Part shown: in pieces, positions 1 through 6,314 of the stretch
Numbering within the stretch: position 1 is the stretch's first letter
How the letters are laid out: every line of letters starts with the position of its first letter
Position numbers and translations under genes: made by a program
The notes under the pieces: generated by a model
Database searches by the model: none
What the model saw: only the letters and a program-made list of their open reading frames with translations
Told to the model about the DNA's origin: nothing
Assembly: GCA_029264655.1 (NCBI GenBank)
Contig: JARHZY010000034.1
Coordinates: 1-7,325 of the forward strand
Direction: 5' to 3'
Source of the DNA: Helicobacter sp.
GTDB taxonomy: Bacteria; Campylobacterota; Campylobacteria; Campylobacterales; Helicobacteraceae
DNA: 7,325 nucleotides

Positions 1-214
1 TAATTTAAATTGGTTAAAAAATTTTTAACACCATTAACAAAACAAATTATTTCCCCCCCCCCCCCCCATATGTTTTCAATACATTTTGTATATATTGCTT
101 TTCCATATCAGACATAACGAGCGGAAAGTGTATTGGTTGTGGATTATGCCTGTCGCATGCTAAGATTTTTTGTTGTTTGTGGTTACGAAGTTTTTGCTTT
201 ATGTAGTGTATCAT
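1..214 (-). CDS. 5' end of a probable phase-variable gene, out of frame at a 15-G tract; continues past the left edge
   Basis: Reading leftwards from an ATG at 214-212, the frame gives MIHYIKQKLRNHK and, further on, FPLVMSDMEKQYIQNVLKTY. After codon 49 it enters a run of 15 G (five Gly codons), then Lys and a TAA stop at 49-47. The start is well supported: AAAAGG lies 8 nt upstream and a TATAAT box lies about 35 nt upstream. The frame reached with 16 or 13 G stays open to the window edge, while 14 or 17 G ends within seven codons. This is the arrangement of a slipped-strand contingency gene that is OFF as read. I do not recognise the product. The stretch before the tract weakly recalls the N-termini of some SAM-dependent methyltransferases or sugar-modifying enzymes, but that is a guess. 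A homopolymer miscount in the assembly is an alternative explanation for the stop. Confidence 0.6.
53..67. repeat. Homopolymeric C15 tract (G15 on the coding strand)
   Basis: Fifteen consecutive C on the plus strand read as five Gly codons in the leftward gene that starts at 214. The tract follows codon 49, the usual early position for a translational phase-variation switch in Helicobacter and Campylobacter. A run this long is expected to vary in length by slipped-strand mispairing. Confidence 0.95.
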
Positions 215-222
215 GATTTTTG

Positions 223-228
223 CCTTTT
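223..228 (-). promoter_or_regulatory. Ribosome binding site of the phase-variable gene
   Basis: AAAAGG on the minus strand, 8 nt before the ATG at 214. It decides the start of an otherwise short frame and is the main reason to treat that frame as real. Confidence 0.6.
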
Positions 229-248
229 ATGTGAGATAAAACTAAAGT

Positions 249-254
249 ATTATA
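249..254 (-). promoter_or_regulatory. -10 box of the phase-variable gene
   Basis: A perfect TATAAT on the minus strand within GGTTATAATACTTT. The implied transcription start near 242 gives a leader of roughly 27 nt including the AAAAGG site. No clear -35 is visible, as is usual for the vegetative sigma factor of Campylobacterota. Confidence 0.6.
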
Positions 255-435
255 ACCTATTTTACAATAACTTGTGCCATATTAGAGTGTAATTTGTTGT
301 ATATCTTTTATAGTTATAATATTTTACCTATAAATCCATATAAATTTTGATTCTAGTCTATTTTATGAATGTTCGATAAATTCTAATTATATATTTTATT
401 GCAATACAAGCACATTTGGATACTTAGAATTGATA

Positions 436-446
436 GGGGGGGGGGG
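436..446. repeat. Homopolymeric G11 tract downstream of flgI
   Basis: Eleven consecutive G on the plus strand (C11 on the flgI strand), 12 nt beyond the flgI stop codon. It lies in no open frame I could support: the plus-strand frames entering it are interrupted within about 20 codons. It is about 180 bp upstream of the -10 box of the leftward phase-variable gene. The rest of 215-458 is AT-rich and non-coding, with no terminator-like hairpin. Confidence 0.9.
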
Positions 447-458
447 TAATTAATAAAT

Positions 459-1523
459 CTACAATACTTCAATATCTGCGGCAATAGCACCACTACGTTT
501 CATGGTTTCTAAGATAGAAATAACGCTTTGTGGGCTTGCCCCAAGTCTTTGTAACGCACGCACTACACTCGCAACTGTTGGTGTTTTGCCATTGCTACTT
601 AATGTATTTGTTTTTGGGTCAAGTGTCATGGTATCAATAGTTGTGCTTTTTTCATTTGTGTCAAATTCATTAGTAATTTTTAGCGTTAAATCCCCATGTG
701 TAAGCACAATAGGTTGGACACTAATGCCTAAACCAGAAACAATTGTGCCAGATTTTTCATCAATCACAATACGTTCTCTTGCAGAGTAAGGTATATCCAC
801 CTCTTGCACAAGTGCTAGAAACTCAATCATACTAAGATTACTAGGTTTATTGATTTTAATAGTGCGGGAATCTATGGCTTGTGCAGCATTATCCCCAAAT
901 ACTTGGTTAATTTTATTTTGCACTTTTATTGCATTTTGAAAGTCTGATTTTTTGAGACTAAGGGTTGTGCTTGTTTGATTGGCGAGATTATAGACTACTT
1001 CTTTTTCAATTGTTGCCCCACCATTAATGGTCCCACTTACAAGGCTATCACCTTTACCAACACTAATAGCCCCTTGTGCAACTGCATAAATTTGTCCATC
1101 AACAGCATTTAATGGTGTCATAACGAGCGTGCCACCTTGCAATGATTTTGCATCACCAATGCTTGAAATCTTTATATCTATTTTATCTCCTTGTCGTGCA
1201 AATGGTGGTAATGAGGCAGTTACCATAACTGCTGCAACATTTTTTGACTTAATATCATCAGCTGTAACCTTTACATTCATGGTTTCTAACATATTTGCCA
1301 TAGATTGTGCAGTAAATTTTGAGCCACCTTTATCACCTGTGCCATTTAAGCCAATGACAATACCATATCCCATAAGTTGGTTATCGCGGACACCCGCAAT
1401 GCTACTTAGATCACCAATTTTTTCAGCATGCATTAACATGCTAGATGCCACAAAAATGCAAATATAGACTATATACCGCATATATACCGCACAAAAAATA
1501 TCCCTATTTTTTAAAGCAACCAT
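459..1523 (-). CDS. flgI: Flagellar basal-body P-ring protein FlgI
   Basis: FlgI polymerises in the periplasm, with FlgA as chaperone, into the P-ring around the flagellar rod in the peptidoglycan layer. The 354-residue product matches my memory of Helicobacter FlgI along its length. GYGIVIGLNGTGDK lies at 52-65, the conserved core NVAAVMVTASLPPFARQGDK begins at residue 95, followed by GGTLVMTPLNAVDG, and the end reads SGAIAADIEVL. A hydrophobic stretch at about 17-31 followed by MHA gives a signal peptide cut near Ala33/Glu34. The ATG at 1523 is chosen because AAAAAGGA lies 5 nt upstream. The internal ATG at 1481 would give a more usual 340 residues and a compact signal peptide, but it lacks a good ribosome binding site. 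An exact 11-bp tandem duplication in this N-terminal region makes the true start uncertain. The gene is divergent from alaS and has its own promoter; no other flagellar gene is in view. Confidence 0.97.
   Translation of the reverse strand: MVALKNRDIFCAVYMRYIVYICIFVASSMLMHAEKIGDLSSIAGVRDNQLMGYGIVIGLNGTGDKGGSKFTAQSMANMLETMNVKVTADDIKSKNVAAVMVTASLPPFARQGDKIDIKISSIGDAKSLQGGTLVMTPLNAVDGQIYAVAQGAISVGKGDSLVSGTINGGATIEKEVVYNLANQTSTTLSLKKSDFQNAIKVQNKINQVFGDNAAQAIDSRTIKINKPSNLSMIEFLALVQEVDIPYSARERIVIDEKSGTIVSGLGISVQPIVLTHGDLTLKITNEFDTNEKSTTIDTMTLDPKTNTLSSNGKTPTVASVVRALQRLGASPQSVISILETMKRSGAIAADIEVL
1470..1491. repeat. Perfect 11-bp tandem duplication in the flgI signal-peptide region
   Basis: The plus-strand unit TATATACCGCA occurs exactly twice, at 1470-1480 and 1481-1491. 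It encodes the CAVYMRYI part of the FlgI N-terminus. Because 11 is not a multiple of three, the second copy sets the frame between the ATG at 1523 and the rest of flgI. Confidence 0.95.
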
Positions 1524-1528
1524 AAATA

Positions 1529-1536
1529 TCCTTTTT
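1529..1536 (-). promoter_or_regulatory. Ribosome binding site of flgI
   Basis: AAAAAGGA on the minus strand, 5 nt before the ATG at 1523. It favours this start over the in-frame ATG at 1481, which is preceded only by a weak GCGG. Confidence 0.65.
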
Positions 1537-1556
1537 ATTGCAAAAAATCCTTTTTT

Positions 1557-1562
1557 ATTGTA
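1557..1562 (-). promoter_or_regulatory. Candidate -10 box of flgI
   Basis: TACAAT preceded by TGC, an extended -10 arrangement on the minus strand, giving a leader of about 27 nt. No sigma-54 GG-N10-GC element was seen in the spacer, so I infer vegetative-sigma transcription of flgI. Confidence 0.45.
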
Positions 1563-1637
1563 GCATAGTTTTGTTGGTATTGATGATAAAAATAAGATAA
1601 CAAACCATGCTCTTGTTATGTTAATATTTTAAAGCAA

Positions 1638-1683
1638 AAGTAATGCCATTATTTTGGTATTTTATATAAAATAAGCATTACTT
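1638..1683. promoter_or_regulatory. Inverted repeat and 16-bp palindrome between flgI and alaS
   Basis: AAGTAATGC (1638-1646) and its exact reverse complement GCATTACTT (1675-1683) flank a perfect 16-bp palindrome TATTTTATATAAAATA (1658-1673). The block lies between the two divergent promoters, 28 bp upstream of the alaS -10 box. It could be an operator, but an AT-only palindrome can arise by chance in DNA of this composition. No regulator is assigned. Confidence 0.3.
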
Positions 1684-1710
1684 AATGGATAAAGAACCAT
1701 AAAAATAATG

Positions 1711-1716
1711 TATAAT
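1711..1716 (+). promoter_or_regulatory. -10 box of alaS
   Basis: A perfect TATAAT, directly preceded by TG, about 31 nt upstream of the alaS start. The expected transcription start is near 1723. An upstream in-frame ATG at 1715 lies inside this box, so it would not be transcribed and cannot be the start. Confidence 0.7.
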
Positions 1717-1735
1717 GCAAAAAAATACCCAAAAT

Positions 1736-1741
1736 AAAGGA
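1736..1741 (+). promoter_or_regulatory. Ribosome binding site of alaS
   Basis: AAAGGA with a 6-nt spacer to the ATG at 1748. It fixes the start at MDIRTKY rather than 11 codons upstream. Confidence 0.7.
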
Positions 1742-1747
1742 AACACA

Positions 1748-4432
1748 ATGGATATACGAACAAAATACATTCATTTTTTTAAAAATAAAGGACATAAAGT
1801 TTATGATTCTATGCCACTTGTGCCTGACGATGCAAGCCTCCTTTTTACGAATGCTGGAATGGTGCAGTTTAAAGATATTTTTACGGGTAATGTGCCAATC
1901 CCAACTCCAAATATTGCCACAAGTGCACAACTTTGTATCCGTGCTGGTGGCAAGCATAATGATTTAGAAAATGTTGGTTATACTGCAAGACACCATACAC
2001 TTTTTGAAATGCTAGGCAATTTTAGTTTTGGTGCGTATTTTAAGAAAGAAGCAATTGCGTATGCATGGGAATTTGTAACAAAAGAATTAGGTTTTTGTGA
2101 AAGTGTGCTTTATGTAACTATCCATGAAAGCGATGATGAGGCATATGAGCTTTGGTGTGAGCATATAGAGCCTAGTCGCATTAAACGAATGGGCGATAAG
2201 GATAATTTTTGGCAAATGGGTGATACAGGACCTTGCGGACCTTGCAGTGAGATTTATGTGGATCAGGGGGCAGAATTTTTTAATGGCGATGAAGATTATT
2301 TTGGTGGAGATGGTGATAGATTTTTAGAAATTTGGAATCTTGTGTTTATGCAATATGAGCGAGATAAAGAAGGGAATCTTAAATCTTTACCAAAGCCTAG
2401 TATTGACACTGGTATGGGGTTAGAACGTGTTGTGGCATTAAAGGAAGGTAAAAGAAATAATTTTGATACCTCTCTGTTTGCACCATTAATGGCTTGTATT
2501 GAGCAACTTATAGGGAAGCAATACTATCATGATGATATATTACTTCATAATGCTATGAATTTCAATGCAGAGAAAATAGCTAGTATTAAAAAAGATAATG
2601 CAAGTTTTAGAGTGATTGCAGACCATGCACGTAGTGTAGCATTTTTGCTTGCACAAGGTGTGCATTTTGACAAGGAGGGACGAGGCTATGTGTTACGCAG
2701 GATATTGCGTAGGGCAGTGAGACATGGTTATTTATTGGGTTTAAAAAAAGCATTTTTATACCAAGTGGTAGGGGTAGTATGTGAATCTATGGGTAGTCAC
2801 TATGGTTATTTATTGAATCGTAAAAACACAATAATGGAGCAGTGCAGGGCAGAGGAAGAAAGATTTTTTGAAACAATTGAAAATGGTATGAAGCTTTTTC
2901 ATGTTGAATTAGATTCTATGCAGCAGAAGAAAGCATATGTTTTTAATGGAGAGATAGCCTTTAAGCTATATGATACTTATGGGTTTCCACTTGATTTAAC
3001 ACAAGATATGTTACGCGAAAATGGTTTTAGTGTAGATTTAGAAAAGTTTGAAGCATCTATGCAAAAACAAAAAGAACTTGCAAAAGCATATTGGAAGGGC
3101 AGTGGGGATAAGTTAAAAGAGGGAGATTTTAATGCACTTTTGAGTGCCTTTGGGGAAAATCATTTTGTTGGTTATACACAAATGCAGACAGAATCTACAA
3201 TTTTAGCATTATTAGATTCTAATTTAAAACAAGTGGCATCATTACAAAATGGGCAAGAAGGTTATGTCATGCTTGATTCTACCCCATTTTATCCTGAATC
3301 AGGGGGACCTATCGGTGATAAAGGAAAATTGCTTGCTTTGGGTGATATGTCATTAGGGCAGGATACCAAAATGCAAACTTTTACGCCGCAGATATTAGCC
3401 CAAGTCCTTGATACACAAAAATATTTTGGATTAAATTTATCTAAAATCCAAGTTTTACAGCATTTAAAGGTAGGTGATAAACTCATTGCACAAGTGGATT
3501 CTAATCGTTTAGAAATTATGAAGCACCATTCTGCTACACATTTACTCCATTATGCATTACGAGTAGTTTTAGGTGAGCATATTGCTCAAGCTGGAAGTCT
3601 TGTAGAAGCTAATCGTTTGCGGTTTGACTTTTCTCATCCAAGGGCACTTAGTCATGATGAATTAGAAGCAATAGAAACTTTAGTTAATGCAAAAATTTTA
3701 GAATCACATTCACAAGTATGCGAAAATATGCCTATAGCACAGGCAAAAGCTAAAGGTGCTATGGCACTTTTTGGTGAAAAGTATGGTGAAAATGTGAGGG
3801 TTATTACTTTTGGAGATAGTGTTGAATTGTGTGGAGGTATCCATGTATATAATACTGCTGAAATAGGAAGTTTTTATATTACAAAAGAAAGCAGTGTAAG
3901 CAGTGGTGTGCGGAGGATTGAAGCAGTATGTGGTGCAGCAGCATATCGGTATGGTAAAAATGCATTAGATTCTATTGAAATAGCAAAGGAAGCATTAAAG
4001 ACGAAAGATATAATGCAGGGTATATTAAGGTTAAAAGACGCTTTGCAAGAAGCAAAAGAAAAAGCAAATAAGGCAAAAGGCAATATCCAAAGTTTAGACT
4101 ATGAAGAGACAAATGGCATAAGGCTTATTGTGTTAAAACTTGATTCTGTTGATGCAAAGGAAGCAAAAGAAATAGTAGATAAAGCAAAAAATGAACACCA
4201 AAGAGTTGCTATCTTGCTTATTACAGAATCTAGTGGTAAAGTTGCTATTACTGCTGGAGTAAAAGGAGTAGATTCTAAGTTAAAAGCAGGAGATTGGGTA
4301 AAACAAGTCGCCCAGATTCTAGGAGGTAATGGTGGTGGTAGAGATGACTTTGCTACTGCTGGAGGTAAAGATAGAAGTAAAATTAGTGAAGCATTGGCAT
4401 TAGCTAAAGAAATAGCTAAAGAGAGGTTGTAA
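1748..4432 (+). CDS. alaS: Alanyl-tRNA synthetase AlaS
   Basis: This class II synthetase charges tRNA-Ala with alanine in the cytoplasm and hydrolyses mischarged Ser- and Gly-tRNA. The 894-residue product (E. coli AlaS is about 876) has the full architecture. The catalytic domain shows LLFTNAGMVQFKDIF at 31-45, RAGGKHNDLENVGYTARHHT at 65-84, GPCGPCSEIY at 161-170 and class II motif 3 GMGLERV at 222-228. The linker and tRNA-recognition region follows. The editing domain has the metal-site motifs HSATH (594-598) and CGGIH (695-699), and ends in the conserved SSGVRRIEAV. A helical linker leads to the C-Ala domain with GGGRDDFATAGG at 862-873. The usual Thr of the CGGTH motif is Ile here, but the Cys and His ligands remain. 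The start at 1748 rests on the -10 box, the ribosome binding site and the family N-terminus MDIR. No convincing terminator follows the stop. The gene appears monocistronic. Confidence 0.99.
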   Translation: MDIRTKYIHFFKNKGHKVYDSMPLVPDDASLLFTNAGMVQFKDIFTGNVPIPTPNIATSAQLCIRAGGKHNDLENVGYTARHHTLFEMLGNFSFGAYFKKEAIAYAWEFVTKELGFCESVLYVTIHESDDEAYELWCEHIEPSRIKRMGDKDNFWQMGDTGPCGPCSEIYVDQGAEFFNGDEDYFGGDGDRFLEIWNLVFMQYERDKEGNLKSLPKPSIDTGMGLERVVALKEGKRNNFDTSLFAPLMACIEQLIGKQYYHDDILLHNAMNFNAEKIASIKKDNASFRVIADHARSVAFLLAQGVHFDKEGRGYVLRRILRRAVRHGYLLGLKKAFLYQVVGVVCESMGSHYGYLLNRKNTIMEQCRAEEERFFETIENGMKLFHVELDSMQQKKAYVFNGEIAFKLYDTYGFPLDLTQDMLRENGFSVDLEKFEASMQKQKELAKAYWKGSGDKLKEGDFNALLSAFGENHFVGYTQMQTESTILALLDSNLKQVASLQNGQEGYVMLDSTPFYPESGGPIGDKGKLLALGDMSLGQDTKMQTFTPQILAQVLDTQKYFGLNLSKIQVLQHLKVGDKLIAQVDSNRLEIMKHHSATHLLHYALRVVLGEHIAQAGSLVEANRLRFDFSHPRALSHDELEAIETLVNAKILESHSQVCENMPIAQAKAKGAMALFGEKYGENVRVITFGDSVELCGGIHVYNTAEIGSFYITKESSVSSGVRRIEAVCGAAAYRYGKNALDSIEIAKEALKTKDIMQGILRLKDALQEAKEKANKAKGNIQSLDYEETNGIRLIVLKLDSVDAKEAKEIVDKAKNEHQRVAILLITESSGKVAITAGVKGVDSKLKAGDWVKQVAQILGGNGGGRDDFATAGGKDRSKISEALALAKEIAKERL

Positions 4433-4451
4433 TTATTATTTAATAATATAA

Positions 4452-4607
4452 AACATATCATGCGATTTGGCCAATAGGAATAAGCAAGTGCTTGATAAAG
4501 CAGATAATTTTTACATCAAACCAAAATATGATAGAATAGTTATGATACATTTTATTATAACAATGTTTTATAATATAAATATAAAAATATTAAAAGAGGG
4601 AAAATAA
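4452..4607 (+). pseudogene. Open stretch without a start codon, possibly a gene relic
   Basis: A stop-free plus-strand frame of 51 sense codons follows alaS and includes NKQVLDKADNFYIKPKYDRI, ending in KILKEGK and TAA. It has no start codon near its beginning; ATG codons occur only in its second half, without a ribosome binding site. The DNA for its tail overlaps what looks like the promoter and ribosome binding site of the next relic, so it may be chance. I do not recognise it. Confidence 0.2.
4569..4574 (+). promoter_or_regulatory. -10 box ahead of the relic gene
   Basis: TATAAT, followed 18 bases later by AAGAGGG (4594-4600), the spacing expected of a promoter and ribosome binding site. 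The expected ATG position (4609-4611) reads ATT. The promoter itself may still be active. Confidence 0.4.
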
Positions 4608-4608
4608 G

Positions 4609-4799
4609 ATTAAAAATGTAAGCGATAAATTTGCGGATAGCATTGGTATTAGCCAAACTTTCACACAAGAAGGTGGTAAAACGATAAATTGTTGAATGGG
4701 TTACAAGCAATGAGTTTTATCTTACCACAAAAGCACAAAAAAGTTAAAGATATGGAATCTAAAAATATAATAGAAAATGAAGTAAAGGAGCAAATATAA
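4609..4799 (+). pseudogene. Broken short gene: lost start codon and frameshift
   Basis: After AAGAGGG and an 8-nt spacer the frame begins with ATT where ATG would be expected. It reads IKNVSDKFADSIGISQTFTQ and EGGKTINC, then TGA at 4693-4695. The sense continues in other frames: IVEWVTSNEFYLTTKAQKS from 4688, or LLNGLQAMSFILPQKH within an open frame that runs to a TAA at 4797-4799 (ending ENEVKEQI). At least one frameshift is needed to join them, possibly two. The composition is protein-like, and the promoter and ribosome binding site are in place, which argues for a decayed gene of about 60-65 codons. I do not recognise the family. An AAAGGAG near the end could once have served a following gene that is now gone. 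Confidence 0.4.
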
Positions 4800-5022
4800 G
4801 TCTAAAGCATAGAAATCTATCAAAAGAGTTTAGATTTAAGGCTTAAAATTACATTGCTATTTTTAATACTAGATTCTAAGCAATACACTTTTTATTAATA
4901 TTGCAATATAATTAATCAAATAAAATACCATAATTATAATTTAATAGAGAGTAAAATGTTGTGCCAAATTTCCCAATATAGTCTTTGATAAAATCCACAA
5001 TATAAAATTAATTTATAATTGT
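4800..5022. other. AT-rich non-coding DNA
   Basis: All frames are interrupted often and I see no RNA gene. The only notable element is a 12-bp palindrome ATATTGCAATAT at 4899-4910. There is no clear terminator for alaS or for the leftward repeat-protein gene here. Confidence 0.6.
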
Positions 5023-5211
5023 GTAGGCATATGGAATATTTATTTATGTTGCATTATTAGATTAGGTAAAAAATATTATAGAATCTTATTTGCTAAAAAG
5101 TGCTTTTAAAATATAGCTTTTCATGTTAGTGTGCTTTATTAATCATGGCATTATGAGAATATAGGCTTATTTATTATAAATTTCCACTTACTTATAATTT
5201 ACTTATGATTG
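5023..5211. repeat. 3' flank shared by the two repeat-protein genes, copy 1
   Basis: The DNA below the stop codon of the gene at 5212-5994 resembles the DNA below the stop of its paralogue (6121-6314), in the same order. The best-matching core is 5074-5133 against 6179-6238, including AATCTTATTT and AAAATATAG at matching places, roughly 75-80 percent identical by eye with single-base gaps. The core begins 138 bp from one stop codon and 136 bp from the other, so the duplication extended past the coding regions. Confidence 0.6.
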
Positions 5212-5994
5212 CTATTTGCAATACTCTTTTAATACTTTGGTTGTCTCATCTATTAATGTTATTTTAGTGTTTATAGATTCTAGTGTGTTATTATTGAGTT
5301 TTTTATTATTGGCACATTTACCATCTATTGCTTTGTTGTCTTGATGGGTTATTGTTGCTAAGGGTCGTTCATTGTCAAGATAGAATCTTGATTTGCCATT
5401 TGCTTTATCGCTTGTATATGGTATTTCCATCTTAAGATTCCCATTTTCATAATACCATTTTTCAATACCATCTTTTTTATCATTTTTATATGGGGTTTCT
5501 ATTTCAAGATTACCATTTTCATAGTATCCTTTTACAATGCCATCTTTTTCACCATTTTTATATGGAGTTTCCCCACTAAGATTCCCGTTTTCATAATATA
5601 CCTTTACAATACCATCTACTATACCATTTTTATATGGGACTTCTATCCAAAGATTCCCATTTTTATGATATTCTTTTGCAATACCATCTTCTTTACCATT
5701 TTTATATGGGGTTTCAGACCACAAATTCCCATTTATATGATACCATTTAATACCATCTTTTTTACCATTTTTATATGGGGTTTTATATTTAATATTCCCT
5801 TCTGCATATCCTTTTTCAACACAACCTTGTATTTTATCTTGTTCGCTCTTACATTTTTTTAAGCTACTTGTATTATTTGCATTATTTATATTGTTAGTAT
5901 TTACTTGTTTTGCATTATCTACATTATTTGCTAATGCTACTATGCTACATAATATAAAACTCGCTACTATTTTTTTAATATTTATATAAGACAT
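5212..5994 (-). CDS. Exported YwqK/MORN_2-type repeat protein, 6 repeats (260 aa)
   Basis: The N-terminus MSYINIKKIVASFILC continues hydrophobic to VALA at 19-22, a good signal-peptidase-I site before an Asn-rich spacer (about 23-44). Residues 62-204 are six units of 23-24 residues with the pattern YYENGNL-xxETPYKNGxxDGIxKx, the toxin-antitoxin YwqK/MORN_2 type. A seventh, divergent unit (YLDNERPLATIT) leads into a C-terminal cap ending EYCK. Cysteines flank the array in pairs (C48/C58 and C227/C259) and could form disulfides in the periplasm. The start is set by AAGGGGG 6 nt upstream. The paralogue at 6315-7298 shares the same layout but has nine repeats and a lipoprotein-like N-terminus. 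The B. subtilis YwqK role (immunity to the toxin YwqJ) should not be transferred, as this protein is exported and no toxin gene adjoins. Function unknown; a periplasmic or surface binding scaffold is my guess. Confidence 0.9.
   Translation of the reverse strand: MSYINIKKIVASFILCSIVALANNVDNAKQVNTNNINNANNTSSLKKCKSEQDKIQGCVEKGYAEGNIKYKTPYKNGKKDGIKWYHINGNLWSETPYKNGKEDGIAKEYHKNGNLWIEVPYKNGIVDGIVKVYYENGNLSGETPYKNGEKDGIVKGYYENGNLEIETPYKNDKKDGIEKWYYENGNLKMEIPYTSDKANGKSRFYLDNERPLATITHQDNKAIDGKCANNKKLNNNTLESINTKITLIDETTKVLKEYCK
5383..5811 (-). repeat. Tandem 72-bp repeat array in the 260-aa protein gene
   Basis: The array has six in-frame units. Five are 72 bp (24 codons) and the first is 69 bp. Recurring words include CCATTTTTATATGG and ATTCCCATTTTCATAATA on the plus strand. 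The period was measured from the AGATTCCCAT-like word at 5435, 5507, 5579, 5651 and 5723, each step exactly 72. Confidence 0.9.
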
Positions 5995-6003
5995 AACAAG
6001 CCC
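5968..6003. repeat. 36-bp exact direct repeat over the gene start, copy 1
   Basis: These 36 bases are identical to 7272-7307. They cover the first nine codons, the spacer to the ribosome binding site and part of that site of each paralogue. Together with a 27-bp exact match in the C-terminal region (5268-5294 and 6368-6394), this points to recent duplication or gene conversion. Confidence 0.9.
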
Positions 6004-6007
6004 CCTT
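6001..6007 (-). promoter_or_regulatory. Ribosome binding site of the 260-aa protein gene
   Basis: AAGGGGG on the minus strand, 6 nt before the ATG at 5994. The paralogue has AAAGGG in the same place, so the G run differs in length (five versus three). Confidence 0.7.
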
Positions 6008-6024
6008 AATTAGAATCTTTATAT

Positions 6025-6051
6025 ATTATAGCTTATTTTTTTAGTATTATA
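6025..6051 (-). promoter_or_regulatory. Two candidate -10 boxes of the 260-aa protein gene
   Basis: TATAAT occurs twice on the minus strand, at 6025-6030 and 6046-6051. The nearer one gives a leader of about 24 nt. Its presence in the 320-bp gap suggests the two paralogues can be transcribed separately. Confidence 0.5.
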
Positions 6052-6120
6052 GTTAGATAATTTATGCAATAAATATTATTCTTTATTGTTGCTTTGGGCT
6101 TTGATAATATAAATATAAGG

Positions 6121-6314
6121 TTTTTATGTTGGTGTTTTTTATATGGTGCTATGGGAATATAAGCTTTTTATTACATAGTATTATGAAAATCTTATTTACC
6201 ATAAAGTCCTATTCAAAATATAGTTCTTAATATGAGTGAGTTTTTTCAATACATAGCATTGATTAGAATCTATATCTTGCCATTAAGATATTTTTGCTTA
6301 TGTTTCTTAATATA
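6121..6314. repeat. 3' flank shared by the two repeat-protein genes, copy 2
   Basis: This is the counterpart of 5023-5211, downstream of the stop at 6315. The 5995-6314 gap between the paralogues therefore holds this flank plus the promoter region of the left gene, and no coding sequence that I can support. Confidence 0.6.
6272..6291 (-). terminator. Weak hairpin downstream of the 327-aa protein gene
   Basis: ATATCTT and AAGATAT form a 7-bp stem with a GCCATT loop, 23 bp beyond the stop codon. In the direction of the gene no U run follows. The T run (6291-6295) lies on the plus-strand side, so termination of the leftward gene here is doubtful. Confidence 0.2.

Noticed and set aside
1129..1467. 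A 112-codon plus-strand frame opposite flgI
   Set aside because: It is antisense to a strongly conserved gene and has no ribosome binding site or recognisable product.
1715..1747. An upstream in-frame ATG extending AlaS by 11 residues
   Set aside because: It lies inside the TATAAT -10 box and has no ribosome binding site. The family start MDIR at 1748 has AAAGGA at the right distance.
4434..4448. TATTATT/AATAATA inverted repeat after the alaS stop as a terminator
   Set aside because: The stem is A/T only with a one-base centre and no U run follows, so it would be too weak.
4458..4550. A 30-residue minus-strand frame (MYHNYSIIFWF to IPIGQIA)
   Set aside because: It has no ribosome binding site, is very short, and overlaps a plus-strand open stretch of equal plausibility.
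4677..4695. Programmed -1 frameshifting in the broken gene at 4609-4799
   Set aside because: There is no convincing slippery heptamer with a downstream structure, and the start codon is also lost, so decay is the simpler reading.
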